Shown here: positions 43,313 to 57,153 of the stretch, in pieces
Layout of the letters: the number at the start of each line of letters is the position of its first letter
Position numbering within the stretch: position 1 is the stretch's first letter
Source: Camellia lanceoleosa
Lineage: Eukaryota; Streptophyta; Magnoliopsida; Ericales; Theaceae
NCBI GenBank assembly: GCA_025200525.1
Contig: CM045761.1
Span: 95,146,182 to 95,210,181, forward strand
Direction of reading: 5' to 3'
DNA length: 64,000 nucleotides
Made by a program: the position numbers and the translations under genes
The notes under the pieces: generated by a model
Seen by the model: only the letters and a program-made list of their open reading frames with translations
Database searches by the model: none
Told to the model about the DNA's origin: nothing

Positions 43313-45595
43313 TTTTTTTTTTTTTTTTTGGTGGTGGTGGTGAGGGAACCTGCTGCTGCAAAAATATGAAAAAAAATACCATTTTGAATGATATGTTTTT
43401 TTTTTCCTTCCATTAATTGAAATTAGGGAATATTTTATTAAAATGAAGCTATTCTTAGTTCCATTTGAATCATGTCTTGTATGACAAAAAAAAAAGAAAA
43501 AGAAAAAGAAAAAGAAAAAGAGCACTGAAATGAGGCGGCACATACCTTAGAAACTACTACTAACATCAACTGCAACACAACCTGTCAAGACCCATATACA
43601 ACAACAGTAGTAGTAGAGCATCAATAAGACCAGCGGCAACAAGTCAATAATGTAAACATCAAAACATCACTAGCAACATAAGAATAGCATCAACAGTGTC
43701 ATCTAGTTCATTTAGGCAAAAACATACATCATCTGGTTTCCGCTTATCAAAAACAGTAACTAAAATAGTAGTAGTAAAATTGTAGTAATAACAACAATGA
43801 AACCAAACTAGTAACATCCATCATAACAAAGAATATTTACAGAACCAAAATCTTGCGAACCACACTGCTAACTCTACATTTGTTGACTGAGAATTGAGAA
43901 TCATCAAGATTTCCATTAACACTGTTAGACAAGCCCTGCAAAGAGGGATACAAAGATGTTAGTTATTTCTAGAAGGCCCAATCCTTATTGAGCTGCCTCT
44001 CTTGGTTTTGATATATGATAGCAAATTTCCATAAGAGGAAAGAGAAGAAAATGTTGTGCAATCATACATATGAAATATATAACATTTCATAACTTTGGCA
44101 AATTTAGCAGACTCTATTAAGTTGACTTCAATTCTTGCATCTTTCCAGTCCCAAACACTAACCAACCAGCAAGTAATAATAGAAAATCAGGACACAGAGC
44201 GATCTAAATAGAGTGATAAACAAAGTGTACAGTTAGCAATTCGTCCTACTCTTGTTCAAAATCCGATATCAAAACCATCCAACCCCAAATATAGGTTCTA
44301 ATTCCACCCCATAAGTAAAGTAGATCAGGCTAGGATTAATCCATTCCATTGCCAGCTATTCAATTTTTAGCACTTGAATCTATTGAGAAGGAAAAATTCT
44401 TATCCATAATAGAGAACACAACTAGTGAAAAACTGAAATAAGCCCAAAAAGGACAGTGACAAGCAAAAATCTTGTGATGTTCCTAAAACATTAGTGAATA
44501 CACAAATGACTATTTTATGTGGAGTATACTTCCCAATAATACCTTAAGGTTTCAATGTGTGTCAAGCACCAGAGTTTTTGGCTTGCCTCTCCAAAAAAGC
44601 CCACTTTTCCAATTGAAGTTCCCACATTAATCACCTACATTGATTCTAATAGTAGTTAGACAAAAATTTAAAAAAATCAAATAGAAAAAGTACATAGTTT
44701 GAAATCTAGTTCCAAAGAACAAATCTATGAAAACACGAGATTGCATTGATGTAGATTAAAAATACTCCATAATCTATAGTAGCCACCAAAGATTGACAAA
44801 ATAATGAACTATTATATAAAATAGAAAAATAATTAACTATTGGAAAGCAATTAAGCACATAGCTCAATCTCTATGCTAGGTAATACCAGGAACAAACAAT
44901 TAGCAAAGTCCTTGGTTAGCATCAAATTCATTCTGGTTTGGGCTATAAGTGCACAGGCAAGAAGACATTACGTCATGAAAATTTTTTATGAAGGTATAGC
45001 TTCAATGAATAACTAACCTCACTACATCTATGAACAAAAAATGTTCTTTCTTTAGGGTAAAGGGTGAAACAAACAAAAACCACATGCTACAAAACTACTA
45101 AATTATTTGCTAACCCATGTCTAACAAGTGATTGACATGACTTATTAAGGTATAAAGACTGTTCAAATAGCTTTGGTAACACCATTGGCTCATATATTAA
45201 GCCTACAAAACACAACACTGAAACAACGGAAAAAGTAATGAAATAAAGTTTAGAGCACTTACTGACTCCAGATGATCATTGTCATTGATACTTGCACTGG
45301 TATCAAACAAACATATCAGTCCATCTACATAACCAAGACAAACCTACTAGTCATGGAATAAAAAGGTTGGATCATCATGATTACCATAACCAAATCCTAC
45401 AAGAAATACCAAATAAAATGGGTTTGTCATAACCAAATCCTACAAGAAATACCATAACCAAATAGAATGAACCTGAATTTGTCATATCTACTTCTTCTTT
45501 TCTTTCTTTGATATGTGAACCTGCATTTGATAAGAACAAATAACATAATTAAAATGTCATATGAAAATTTCATAATTAACTATTTACTCACTTCC
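43313..45595. other. CACTA interior downstream of its genes
   Basis: AT-rich, with an AAAAAG/GAAAAAG run (43487-43520), TAGTAG runs and a 27-bp duplication of CCAAATCCTACAAGAAATACC (written with flanks) near 45390 and 45432. No confident exon. Confidence 0.5.
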
Positions 45596-47106
45596 TCGGA
45601 CGAACGATGGCAATTAAACGATGAGGTGTATGCATGGGATTGTTGTTGTGAATGCACATGTGTAGTAGCTGGTGCAACAGGCCCACCCATGGCCTGTTGA
45701 GACTCCAATTGCTCTATTCGTGCTTGTTGAGCTTGGATTGTGCCTTGCATCTCCATTTGTACTTTCTGTTGATTAAGCATAGCATCCATCATCTCTTTCA
45801 TTTGCATCTCCATTTGTGCTTTATATTGGTTAAGTTGCTCTTGGACTTGCATTTGGATGATACGAGTTTGTTCTTGCGATTGCCTATATCCGCCTCCAAA
45901 GACATCCGTCGGAGAAGGACCCAATCCATATGTTCGAACACGACCAGGTCGCTCAGGCCCTAGAACCTGTGTGATAATTTCTTCATCTGTAGCATTGGAT
46001 TGCGCCCCAAGATCCTTCATTTGTGTCTACAATTGTTAATTAGTAATTAGCCACCAATAAAATTCAGCCTACGAGCAAGACATAATTAGTTGACTCTTAA
46101 AATCTCATTCAATATTGGAGCGTAATGTAAACAAGCCAAACTTGAACACATTTCAAAACTTGTTAAGTTTTCAAACCAAACTTAAACAACCTAATACTTG
46201 GCTCGTTAAGCATATATGCCATAAAAAACCAAGCTACCTTCCATGTACTTGGGTTACCAATGGGATCATCCTAAGGTACATTGACATGTATTGTATCTAG
46301 GCTAAAAAAAATTTAAAAAATAAAATAAAACAAAACAAAAGGGCAAAAAGAAAAGGCTTAGTTAGGATCTTTAATAAATCCATATAGTTGGATACAACTC
46401 TTCAAGTTAAAAAGATGGAAGCATCATTACCCTTTCATGCTCCACTTAGTCTCTAGAGTGCGCACTTGAAATGATTTCTCAAACTAATCATAGCTATCAA
46501 TGTTCTGCAAAATGCATTATTATAATTATGGTGCTACATACCATGACCTCAGCAACTTTATCATTACTTGGTTTGTTATCCTTCGAGTACCCAGCCATCC
46601 ACACCTCTAAGCGAGTTGCAGGAACTCCATTCTTCTTATTAGTTTCCTACAATTACACTTAAAATTAAGTAACAAAATCAAAATATACAATTTCAATTTG
46701 AAATATAAAGAAACTATATACCTCTACTCGAACAACTGAGAATGGTTTTACGCATTATGTGATTTAATGTCTTCTTCTTCGAATTTCTTTGTTTTTGTAC
46801 TTTTTTACATTACATATGAACACAAACACAAGATAATTTATTAATTTAACAAACTCATCTTATGAGATTACGATAGAGATCAATAAATAATTTAAATGAT
46901 ACCTGTGCCTTCCGAGTGCCCCAATAATAGACTAAGCTTCGCCATTGATGCTCATGTACTCTTTCGGGTCGATGAGTTAACCTATCAGCATCGTTGTCGA
47001 ATAGCGTATACCCCATTTGTTTAACTCTAGCCTTCCACTCTCTCCATTTTTTTCCAACAGATGCCAAAACAAATTTCTTCATTGACTCATCGGCATCTGT
47101 ATTGAC
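45596..47106 (-). pseudogene. TNPA-like CACTA accessory protein (Transposase_24 type)
   Basis: The second gene of the element, encoding the DNA-binding partner of the transposase. Exons visible on the minus strand: 47106-46903 (VNTDADESMKKFVLASVGKK then WKARVKQMGYTLF and HQWRSLVYYWGTRKAQ), about 46795-46723 (ending KPFSVVRVE but with two in-frame stops), 46646-46542 (TNKKNGVPATRLEVW) and 46026-45596. The last reads TDEEIITQVLGPERPGRVRT, YGLGPSPTDVFGG, then a Gln/Met-rich coiled coil, QAQQARIEQLESQQA. The pattern matches the plant transposase family PF03004. The splice sites are mostly good; the stops in the second exon make it a probable pseudogene. The N-terminal exon is not identified. Confidence 0.8.
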
Positions 47107-47515
47107 CTACAAATAATTGGCAACTTTGTGACTATATATCTATAAGAAAAGCAAAGCACATGATATCTCTCTTTCCCTAATGTCCATTACTTACAAAAAA
47201 AAATTCAAAAAGAAAACAGAAAGTAATCAAAATCTAAAAGTATAAGGCGAAGGCATCTTAGAAGGACAAAAAGCTAAGGCACAAGACTTTTTTCAATCAC
47301 CTTCAAAGCAAGCCCCCACCCACACACACACACACAAATGGAGAAGAAATAAAACCCACCCCCAGAAGTAATGTTAAGTACTAGATTACAAAAACACAAC
47401 TCTGTGCATAGTTGAACAACCATAGTTAAAAGCAATTCAGAAGTGTAAATTGCATGATAGAATTATCTAGACTACTTCAAACAACCACCTACCTAACTCT
47501 TACATACCAACATTT

Positions 47516-50500
47516 TCACATACACCACTCTAAAAATAAAATTCCAACTTCACCTTGTCTAACCCAATTTATGTCCTCTTCACAAGCAAACGAAGTTGCA
47601 TCTAACTCTTGGTCACCAAATCCTTCCACTTCATTGTGATGTTCTCTATCATTAATTGGTTGTTCTCCACACACCTCATACAAGTCTCTAGGTTTCATCT
47701 TGACTACAACATCCCAATCAGCTTCAACGGGATCATTAACATAGAAAACTTGTTGTGCCTGAGATGCTAGGATGAATGGCTCATCACTATTTTGTTTCTT
47801 TGTATATAACAAATGATTGAAATTAACAAGTGTGAAACCAAACCCATCCTGCTTCAGTCCTTTGTTGTTGTCAATCCAGTCGCACATGAATAGCACATAT
47901 CTACGGTCGTATGAGTAATACAATTCAATAATATCTATCACATATCCATAGTATGCTACTTCACCTTCCACAGGATTCATGTCTCTGGTACTTGCATAGC
48001 TACAAGTCTTTGCTTTCACCATAACCCCACTATTTTGAGTTTTTCTTCTCCACTCACGACTCCTCGTATGATACCTAGTACCATTAATTATATACCCATT
48101 GAATCTCGTGGCCTTTTTACTAGGTCCCAATGCCAAAGTTTTAATCTCATCTGACAACACAGCATTTTCAACAGCTAGAAGCTCTTCAACCTATTTTTAC
48201 AAAGTCAACAAAATTAAACATCAACTAACAGAGAATTAAAAATTGAAAACATGAAAATTGAAAATTAAAAACATGTAAGTTATTAGCACTTACATGAGAA
48301 TTAAACCATCTGGGAAACTCATCATTGTGACGGCGATCCACGTCAAAATCTTTGAGACGACGATGTGACCGCTTAATAAAATCATGATGCTCCCTATACA
48401 TTTAAAGTACTTATAAAATGTAAGATACTTATTAATGGTATCAATAAAATTTTGGAACAAAGATTGTATCTTACTCTCGATATGGGACAACCGCAGCAGT
48501 GTTAAATAACACATACCGATGAGCTTGTACCCATGATGTGTTATCAAGCGCAAACCCTTTTCCTTTTCCTAAAGCATGACCCAGTAATATCCCAGGATTG
48601 TCGCTAACATCGTAATTCCTTATTGGTCGATTCAATTTTGACTCGACATCATCCAAGTACCTTGAGCAAAAGGTCATACACTCTTCAACTAAGTATCCCT
48701 CTGCAATTGAACCTTCTGGATGACTTCGATTACGCATATATGACTTAAGTGTCATAAGATACCTATAAACAAACAAATGCACACATGACTTTCAATTATA
48801 AACAAACAAATGACTACAACTGTAAATTGGAGTAGAATTGCACACCTTTCTATAAAGTACATCCAGTGATATTGCCTTTGGACCAAAGAATCATGGCCTC
48901 CTCTGCTAGGTGAATAGGCAAGTGCTCCATTATATCGAAAAAGGATGAAGAAAAAATTCTCTCAAGATGACAAAGTGTAAGAGCAATTTGGGATTGAAGA
49001 CGATCTAACCCATCTGGCTCTAGAGTTTTGGAGCACAACTGCCTGAAGAAATTGCTTAACTCAATCAATGGTTCAACAACTTTCTTCGGTAACAAATTTC
49101 TCACTGCTATTGGAAGTATTTGTTGCATCAATATATGGTTGTCATGACTTTTCAGTCAGAATATGCTATGTTGTTTGAGGTTAACACGACGAGAAATATT
49201 GGATGCATACCCATCTAGAACTTTGATATTCTTCAAGAGTGTACAAAACAAACCTCTCTCTCTATTGCTCATAGCGAAACATGCAGGCGGCAAATAATAC
49301 CTGTTCCCAACCCCTTTTTTAGGATGTAATGCCTTTCGAAATCCCATATCTTGCAAGTCTCGACGAGCATTTAAATTATCCTTTCCTTTCCCATCAACAT
49401 TTAATATCGTCCACAATATATTATCACACACGTTCTTCTCAATGTGCATTACATCAAGATTGTGGCGGATCAAATTATCCTCCCAATATGGAAGCTCAAA
49501 GAAAATACTCCTCTTCCTCCAATTATGATCCTCCTCGTTGTCCTCTTTTTCCTTTCCTTTCCTAGTTCTTTTTTATCTGTTAGTTGGTTGATGCTTAGGC
49601 CCTAGCTGTCGTAACACATTAGCCCCCGATAACCGAGTTGGACATGGTTCAAATTCAAAAGTTCCATCAAAAGACGCACCATCTTTTCAAAATTTGTGAC
49701 TCGCATTCAACCAGCGGCGATGCCCCATGTAACAAATTTTCCTTCCATTCTTCAAATACCGATGTCGAGTACGTATGTTACAACAAGGACAAGCTAAAGC
49801 ACCTTTCGTGCTCCATCGCACAAATTGGCATATGCAGGAAAATCATTTATTGTCCACAATAAGACCGCGTGCAATTGGAACATTTGATTAGTTTCTGCAT
49901 CGTACGTCTGAACACCATTTTCCCACAATTCATTTAGTTCATCCACTAACAAGCGCAAGTAGACATCAATGTTATTGCCAGGTGAAGAAGGACCATCAAT
50001 GAGCAATATCATCATCATATGAGGTTGTTTCATGCACAACCACGGTGGCAAATTATAAGGCATCACAATAACTGGCCAACTGCTGTGAGCAACATTCATT
50101 GCCTTGAATGGATTAAATCCATCCGCTGCTAAACCTTGTCTGACGTTGCGAGGCTCACTCGCAAACTTCGGATACAAAGTATCAAAAAATTTCCAGACAG
50201 GAGAGTCAGCAGGATGTCTCATTTTGCCGTCATCAATTCGGCCCTCTACATGCCATCTCATTAATGAAGCAATTTTAGATGACATGAACAATCTTTGAAG
50301 CCTTGGAATCAAAGGAAAGTATCTCACAATCTTTTGTGGAATTCTTTGTTGCTTCTTTTTATAATCATTCTTCTCACCCTCAAACTGTTTGTATCTAGGC
50401 GTCTGACACACTATACAATCATCCCTACTAGCTGTCTCCTTCCAATACAGTGAGCAATCTCTTGGGCATGCATGTACCTTGTGATAATCGAGGCCTAATT

Positions 50501-51116
50501 CCCTAAGGAGTGCCCTCGTTGCATAGAACGACTTTGGCAAAGTTTCACCTTTTGGGAATGCATCCTTCAAAAGTTTAAGCAACATCGTGAAAGACTTGTC
50601 GCTCCATCCACTAAGGCACTTGATATGCAATAATCGAACAACAAATGAGAGCGTTGAAAACTTGTGACACTCTGGATACAACTCTCTTTCGGCCTCCTTC
50701 AATAAACTGAAAAATCTTTCAGTTTTCTTATCCGGGCCTAGTTCGATATTAGAACTTCCTGTCTCATTACTAGCACGATGAACCAAGCTTGGTGGAGGAA
50801 GTCCGAACCCCTCATATATCATTTCATTGACTTCATCGCCATCATTCGAATCACTGACATTCTCATTCAATGGCACAGACGCCGGTAAATCTTCCCCGTG
50901 AAAAATCCATCTGGTGTAGCTTGGAAGAAACCCATTGACCATTAAATGTTCCCCCAAAAGGTCTTTCTTTACTAGTTTGACATTCCGACACCGTTTACAT
51001 GGACATGTGACTTCAATTGATAGAGGATTATTTTGGCATGCAAGTTTAACAAATTCCTTAACCCCTTCTATATATTCTGGATGCAACCTATGCTGATTTA
51101 TCCAACTTTTATCCAT
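47516..51116 (-). pseudogene. CACTA transposase (tnp2/TNPD type)
   Basis: The start at 51116 (MDKSWINQHRLHPEYIEGVK) gives the transposase-associated N-terminal domain with CPCKRCRN and GFLPSYTRWIFHGE. The tnp2 core follows: ACPRDCSLYWKE, CIVCQTPRYK, MRWHVEGRIDDGKMRHPADS, GLAADGFNPFKAMN and VYLRLLVDELNELWENGV. It continues through ALACPCCNIRTRHRYLKNGR, NLDVMHIEKNVCDNILW, LPPACFAMSNRERGLFC, the DUF4218-like part (48850-49131), exons 48772-48475 and 48393-48294, and a last exon 48190-47516 with the DUF4216-like DRRYVLFMCDWIDNNKG. Damage: a frameshift near 49810, stops near 49702, 49573 and 49154, and a frame change near 48885. It catalyses cut-and-paste excision when intact (family knowledge). 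The long first frame (440 codons) is undamaged. Confidence 0.92.
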
Positions 51117-54100
51117 CTGACTTCGTCTTACACTACAAATGTCACTGTCAAATCAACAAAATTTAAAATTATCATTTCATGTTAATTATTCTTAACCTCA
51201 ATTAAGTACCTTATAATGCATGCGACATGACACCATTCACCTCTAACTCTTCTCTAATTGGTTGGTTCATCCTACTTTCTCATTCAGGAATGCACAGTCT
51301 ATATTGTAAAAAGTAACTCATACCGCTCTATCCATCTCTAACAAAATTTCAGTAACATCTCTCCATGGTTCTCCAAGTACACTACACTAACTGGGTGTAT
51401 TGCTACGCCTTGTCTAGTATGCACCAAGAGAACATGGAGAGCTACTACACGAAATCTCTACGAGATAGACTACATTTAAGCAGTAGAACTACTAATTGCA
51501 ACATAGACTTGTGCTCTTAAACTGTCCAAATTGGACAATCCAAGAAGAGCCTCATCAAAGATGACTAGGTATCTCTGATGAAGATTCTTGGACGGGTCTA
51601 CGGCTATTTATGCATGCATGGATAATTACTTGCTAAATTAACAACTGTCATTATTTTTGCATCCCGGTGGTGCAACTTGAATCAACACTATCAAGCATAC
51701 TAGAAGCATTTCTAGCATGAAGCATATTAATGAAGAAACTAAAAGTTTCTACAATGCTCTTGATAGATTATGATATAGAACTTCATCAAGATAACTAGGT
51801 ATCTCTAATGAAGATTCTACAAGAACAATCAGATTATCCTAATTGATCACAAAGTAAAAAATTCCATGATTGTAATTGATAGCACATAACAATGGCAAGT
51901 ACTCGATATTAGGTATGCTTCATTTAGTTTGTTCTCGTACTCACAAGTAAGCAACAAGTTCATCAGATATCATGAGCTACTACACAAAAAATATAAGCAC
52001 AAAAAATATAGACCAAGCACACTTGCCAAATAGATAAAAACCAAACCTTATCTTTTTTTATTATATTGTGTGTACACCAAGTATTTGTCAAGTATTTGTC
52101 CAAAGTATTTTAAAGTTGAGGCAAGTCGGCCGTTATATTTTGGCTTTTGGGAGGGGAGACCAAGTAAGAGAACTAAAGAGAAATGAATAATGAACTTTTT
52201 GACTTATGTATATTATCATTGTAGTTTACAAAATATATATAAAACTAAATGAGAATTGACCCAACATGTTAGAAATTAGGAAAAATAGTATCACAGTAGG
52301 GAGCATAATGCTGCAAATGAATGTCCTCTGCAATGGGACCAAAAAACTTGACCCAGACATCACATTTTGTAATAGGGTAGCTTATCTACTAGACTAACTC
52401 TCTCTTGGTCTTACAAAATTTTATTGGTCACACTCACAATTGCATTATGGAAGAATAACAAATTCAGTGGGGTTTTGAAACATTCATAGCCAAAAGAGTT
52501 AAAATAAGGTGACTTGATGCCAATGATAATTGACCAATTATTCAGAAACAATTGCTTCGTGGGGTCGTCACTAAGGTCAGTTATATGAGCTGGGTAGATA
52601 GAGATTCTTTATCCTCATTTAGCCACTGATTGTGTATCTTCTAATAGTCAGTCTGGTAAAGATGCTTTCTGGAAGAATATAGTGCTAATGATAGATGCGA
52701 TTCCAAGGAATAACATATATAATGTTACTTAAAAAAAAATAATAATAAAATAAAACGAAAACCACACCCGACCTACGACAACATTGATACAAAAAAATCA
52801 TTTTATCAAATACAATTACAAATTCATTTTTAAAACTATTCACAAACACTCCCCTCTCATTGTCATAAACTGTTCTCTATTTAAAAATTAACCCAAGGGG
52901 TTTTTTTGTTTTAAAAAAAGGAAACGAAAAGAAACAATCAATGTTATATAGAACATCACCCATCTACCTACTCAAATTCTCATCTGTTGATGACTCAGAA
53001 GCTGATACCAGAATGAAAACAGATACCATATTCAGATAATCAATGTTATGGGACCAAAATGAAAACTGATACCAGATTCAGATAAAAATTCTCTTGGGCC
53101 GCCTCTTTAGATTTGTCCCTTCTTAGAAAGGTGATATAATTAATACTATCTTAATAAAGAATTTTTCAATCTTGTGACCGTCATTCTCAGCCGCCTCTTT
53201 AGATCCGTCCCTTCTTAGAAATTGAAGTATACTTATCAAATTCGGAAAAAAATTAAAGCAACAAATTTGCTCTCTTCTGGAGCCAACAACTGTCCAATAT
53301 CATCCCAATTTTGTTAGGCATTGACTAATTGGAAATCAATGTTTGTTGTCTCTAAGTTACCTTCCAATGAACCAATTAAAGTGTTTACATAATACACAGT
53401 AACACACATGTATTTGTATACGCAAGCAAAAAAAGTTGTTCTTCTAGTGAGCAAATGCTTTTAAATCACAAAGTCTTTTGAGGGCCATGAATGCATAAAA
53501 TGATAAAGTAAGTCTATTCATCTGATTGAATCATGTGCATGTCTATTTGCTTAAGCAACATACTCTAGTTCTTCCATTGACTTCAATACAGTTCTCATCA
53601 ATATCATGAAGAAAATATTTTAAAATGCTACATTTGATATGTTTAAGTTTGCTACATTTGACATATTATTGACTTGATCAGATTTTTCCCTATTAGTCTT
53701 TATCCATATATTCATTGCATTTGAATGAGCATGACAATGAAACTTTGCAATTGTGAATTGGCATTTTTACGATGAGGACCTACCTCAACTCAAAGATTAG
53801 GGATCCAATTGAAAAACAAGAAAATAAACTAAAGTAAGACACTTCTTCGGGTTTTGGATGGGGACGGGCCAAGAGGTTCTGCCACTGGGCTATGACCAGA
53901 CTACCAGAAAAGGTGAGAAGCTACTTTTTTTTCTTTTTCTTTTTTTTCCAAAGCTAATATTGGTTAGAGCATTTGTTAAATGGACTCTTCTAAATTTGTG
54001 AAATTCCCATGTCAAACACTCTACACTAGAGTAAAAGTACGGGATAGAAGTTCAACAAGCTTAATGACAAGCCTAAGTAATCAATTTCATTATATAACAA

Positions 54101-55680
54101 TGCACAACTCTCATTTTATCCACAAAAAATAATAATAATAAATAAATAAAATGTTGGTTTATATACACCATTTCACCCAAAAAAGAAATATTTGAGAATT
54201 ATGAAATCCAACCATGTCCTTGGACATAAGAATTAGATAAATCCAACACTTAGACACATACACCAAACATCACACCCAAATCTGTGCAACATAATATAGA
54301 GATAGAACATTCACCAAATAAAATGGCTAATAGTTAAGCCTACTTAAAATTGTAAGGTATATGATGAGTTGATGTTTAAATGAGAACTTATTTTTGTAAC
54401 AAACACTAGCAAAAGAGATGCATGCATTCGTATTCATGCCACTACTTCTATGTCTACGAGTGCACAGAGTCTAACCTTATCTAGGATGAAGGCCCAATCC
54501 TTCAAGTAAGACAAAAGCTTCAAAGCATCCGAGAATGGCAATGCCTGCAACGTAAACATTCCTTGTTTAGAAAGTAAGCCCATCCATGTCCACAATCCAA
54601 AATGGAATCAAGGAATTACTAACCCTTTCAGGTTTTATCAAAGGATGTTATCTAGAATTCTGCTGTAAAGAAAATGGCTAATAGTTAAGCCTACTTAACA
54701 GGGTCAATAGGATCCACTACAAACATTAATGAAACATACCACAACCAAATGAACTTCCAATCCTCTATGATGGGACTCATACAGAATATGTAATTTGTAG
54801 CAGATTTGATCTTTTTGATTTTTTTCCGGCCAGTGGATGAATTTCTCTCTTCAAATAGAAATTGTAACTACTATAGTATTGTTTGAGTACTCTCACTATT
54901 AGCTCTGTTTCAATGCACAAATTTCAGGTCACTATTAGCTCTGTTTCAACGCACAAATTTGAGCTATCTAATCCCAAACTGTCTTGCAAATTAGAGAGTT
55001 AATTGATTTGAAAAACAAACAAAGTAATGAAAAACAAACAAACCTACCAGCAGATTTAATCGATCTGGTTCAACGAAAATTAGATTTCATATATTAATCA
55101 TATATGAAAATTAATATAGAATATAGAATATAGAATATACTAATCATATATGAAAATTAGATTTCATATATTAGAATATAGAATATATGATCAATATATG
55201 AAACAGGACCTATATATCAACTGTGCAACCATTGATCCAAAAAAAAAAAATTTCGAAATAATCATATATAGGTCCCAAGGTACGCTTGATCTAATCTGAA
55301 AATGAAAAAATTAGAGAGTTAATCAGCAGATTTGACAATGAGAAAGTAGACCAACAGAGATCGATCTGGTTCAAACTCGAACACCGATTAAGAGAATGAA
55401 AATTGTACCTGAGATAAGACCAACAGAGATCGATCTGAGCTCAAGTTCGATGAAGAGACTGATCAAAGCTCTCCAGCGACAGATCGATGAAGAGCAATAG
55501 AGATCGAGAAAGAGAGAGTGTGTCTGTGTGTGTCTTTGATCTGGATCGAATCGATGAATATCAGTCGAGGGCTTTAGAAGAGAGAGCGAGAGAGAGCGAG
55601 CTATGGAAGAGAGAGAGAAAGTGAGAGACAGAAAAGTGAGAGACGGAGCATGACGGTGTCAACATATACACCCCAAGACG
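51117..55680. other. CACTA interior upstream of the transposase, no gene
   Basis: AT-rich non-coding DNA, presumably promoter, leader and introns of the minus-strand genes. Small duplications: ACTAGGTATCTCTGATGAAG-type at 51565 and 51797, CCGCCTCTTTAGAT.TGTCCCTTCTTAGAAA-type at 53100 and 53188, and AATATAGAATATA runs at 55110-55190. A GA-rich zone (55500-55640), which is CT-rich on the coding strand, may be the 5' leader near the element's end. Confidence 0.5.
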
Positions 55681-55799
55681 ACGCCGTTCAACTGAGCTCT
55701 AAGACAACGTTTTTAAAACGTTGTCTTTCATCAATCTATAATGGTGTTTCCAAAAACGCCATAAAAGAAACGTTGCAATAAGTCATTTTTCCTGTAGTG
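55681..55799. repeat. CACTA subterminal repeats, right
   Basis: AAGACAACG / CGTTGTCTT forms a hairpin (AAAGACAACGTTTTAAAACG-like), followed by GTTTCCAAAAACGCC and AAACGTTGCAATAAG, ending CCTGTAGTG. It shares the AAAACG core with the left end. Confidence 0.75.
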
Positions 55800-55861
55800 C
55801 CTATATCACTTTCCCTCCTCTTGACCCAATATAACTTTATCCCAACAACAAAAGAATGATA

Positions 55862-56578
55862 GACTTATCGCTTTAAATTATAAATTTATATCAATATAAA
55901 TATTTTATTAAGAATTTGTCTCTTAAATAAATTAAAATTTGATAGGTGTCATGTACATGACATCGAATGGAAAGTTCAAAATGATATTATCAACCTATTT
56001 GGTTTAGTTTCTAAAAACTACTATTGAGCGCTTTTTTTTTCCTTTTTTTTTTTAATCTTTAATGAATTTCTTTCATTTTTGGTTAATTTTTTTTTTAAAA
56101 ACTTTTACATACATCTAATTTATATGCATTTAAAAAGAAAAAAAAATTTGATTTGATTTTCATAAAATATAGTTTGACAAAATAAACACTCGAAATATAT
56201 TTTTAATTTTCTAAAATTTATTTTTACCATTCAAAAAAAAAAAAGGATAAGACTATATGAAAATGACGAATATTTTTTATTTTCTCACTAAAATAATTTT
56301 TAGTTTTTTAGAAAAAAATTTAAAAAACAAATTTTGAAAACCAAACCAAGTAGAGAAATGATATTTATGAAGAAATTTTAAAAAGTTCACTAAAGACAAA
56401 TAAAAAAAAAATATACCAATTTTTTTTTTTTTTTAATTTTCTCATCATTTTAGACATTTCATTTGAGATATCATGCGTAAGTCACATGTCAAACTTTCAT
56501 CTATTTAAGAGTCAATTCGTTAACAAAATATTTATATCGATATAAATTTATAATTTAAAGTAGAAAAGTCAAAACACC
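55862..56578. mobile_element. Fold-back MITE, ~110-bp inverted repeats
   Basis: The left arm (from about 55868, GACTTATCGCTTTAAATTAT and TATATCAATATAAATATTTT) matches the complement of the right arm ending at about 56572 (GACTTTTCTACTTTAAATTA and TATATCGATATAAATATTTT). Both arms continue into CTCTTAAATA and a TGTCA box. The interior is A/T-rich with no ORF. Exact ends and target duplication are not resolved. Confidence 0.6.
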
Positions 56579-56640
56579 ATTAAAGATGTGAGAAATTAAG
56601 ATGGAGGCAAGTCCCCTTCGATTCAAAATCTGAACTAGAG

Positions 56641-57000
56641 GTCACTGTTTGGGCCCATGGGAGCCATCATAGGTCTTTTTTCAATTATCAAAATCGTTCA
56701 TTTTGTTGAGCACTTTTGTGTATTTCATTCAATAAAAAATTAGATTGATCCAATGACAATAACTTGTTTAATTTATCGTGTTTTTCACCAAAAAAAAAAA
56801 ATAAAAATAGATGACAATTGTGTTTTTAAGAAAAAATCACACATTTTTTTATGACAAATGCAATAAATTGAACAAGTTATAGCTATCGAAGCGATCTAAT
56901 TTTGTGTGTGGATAAAATACATGAAATAACTGACAAAATAAACTATTCGAATCATCAAAACAAAGCCCATGGTTGGGGCCAGAGTCCCAAACAACGCCCG
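56641..57000. mobile_element. Fold-back MITE, ~150-bp inverted repeats
   Basis: The left arm, TCACTGTTTGGGCCCATGGG.. through CATTTTGTTGAGCAC.. AAAATTAGATTGAT.. TAACTTGTTTAATTTAT, matches the complement of the right arm, GCGTTGTTTGGGACTCTGGC.. through TAACTTGTTCAATTTAT. The loop is short. It has no coding capacity; long inverted arms suggest a Mutator-type or other fold-back MITE. Confidence 0.6.
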
Positions 57001-57052
57001 TCAATCTAGATTTTGATCTTGAGGGATCTTCTTTTAATTAAGATCATAGCTC

Positions 57053-57069
57053 TGAGTGTGTGTGTGTGT

Positions 57070-57151
<82 letters not shown>
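57053..57151. repeat. (TG)n(AG)n compound microsatellite
   Basis: An uninterrupted run of GTGTGT broken once by TATG passes directly into GAGAGA. About 60 bases of TG and 33 of AG. Confidence 0.97.

Positions 57152-57153
<2 letters not shown>

Larger units (their letters stand above)
42965..55799 (-). mobile_element. 12.8-kb CACTA (En/Spm) transposon
   Basis: The ends are CACTATAGGAAATTCG (left) and the complement of the right end, CACTACAGGAAAAATGAC. The 3-bp target duplication is CCT at 42962-42964 and 55800-55802. Subterminal zones carry many AAAACGCCG / GGCGTTTT and AACGTT motifs in both orientations. On the minus strand it encodes a tnp2-type transposase followed by a TNPA-type protein, both decayed. 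Size, gene order and termini fit a formerly autonomous element. It lies between kinase copies B and C. Confidence 0.95.

Noticed and set aside
43280..43543. 87-codon minus-strand frame in the CACTA left end
   Set aside because: Contains long Phe and Lys runs from homopolymer tracts; no domain.
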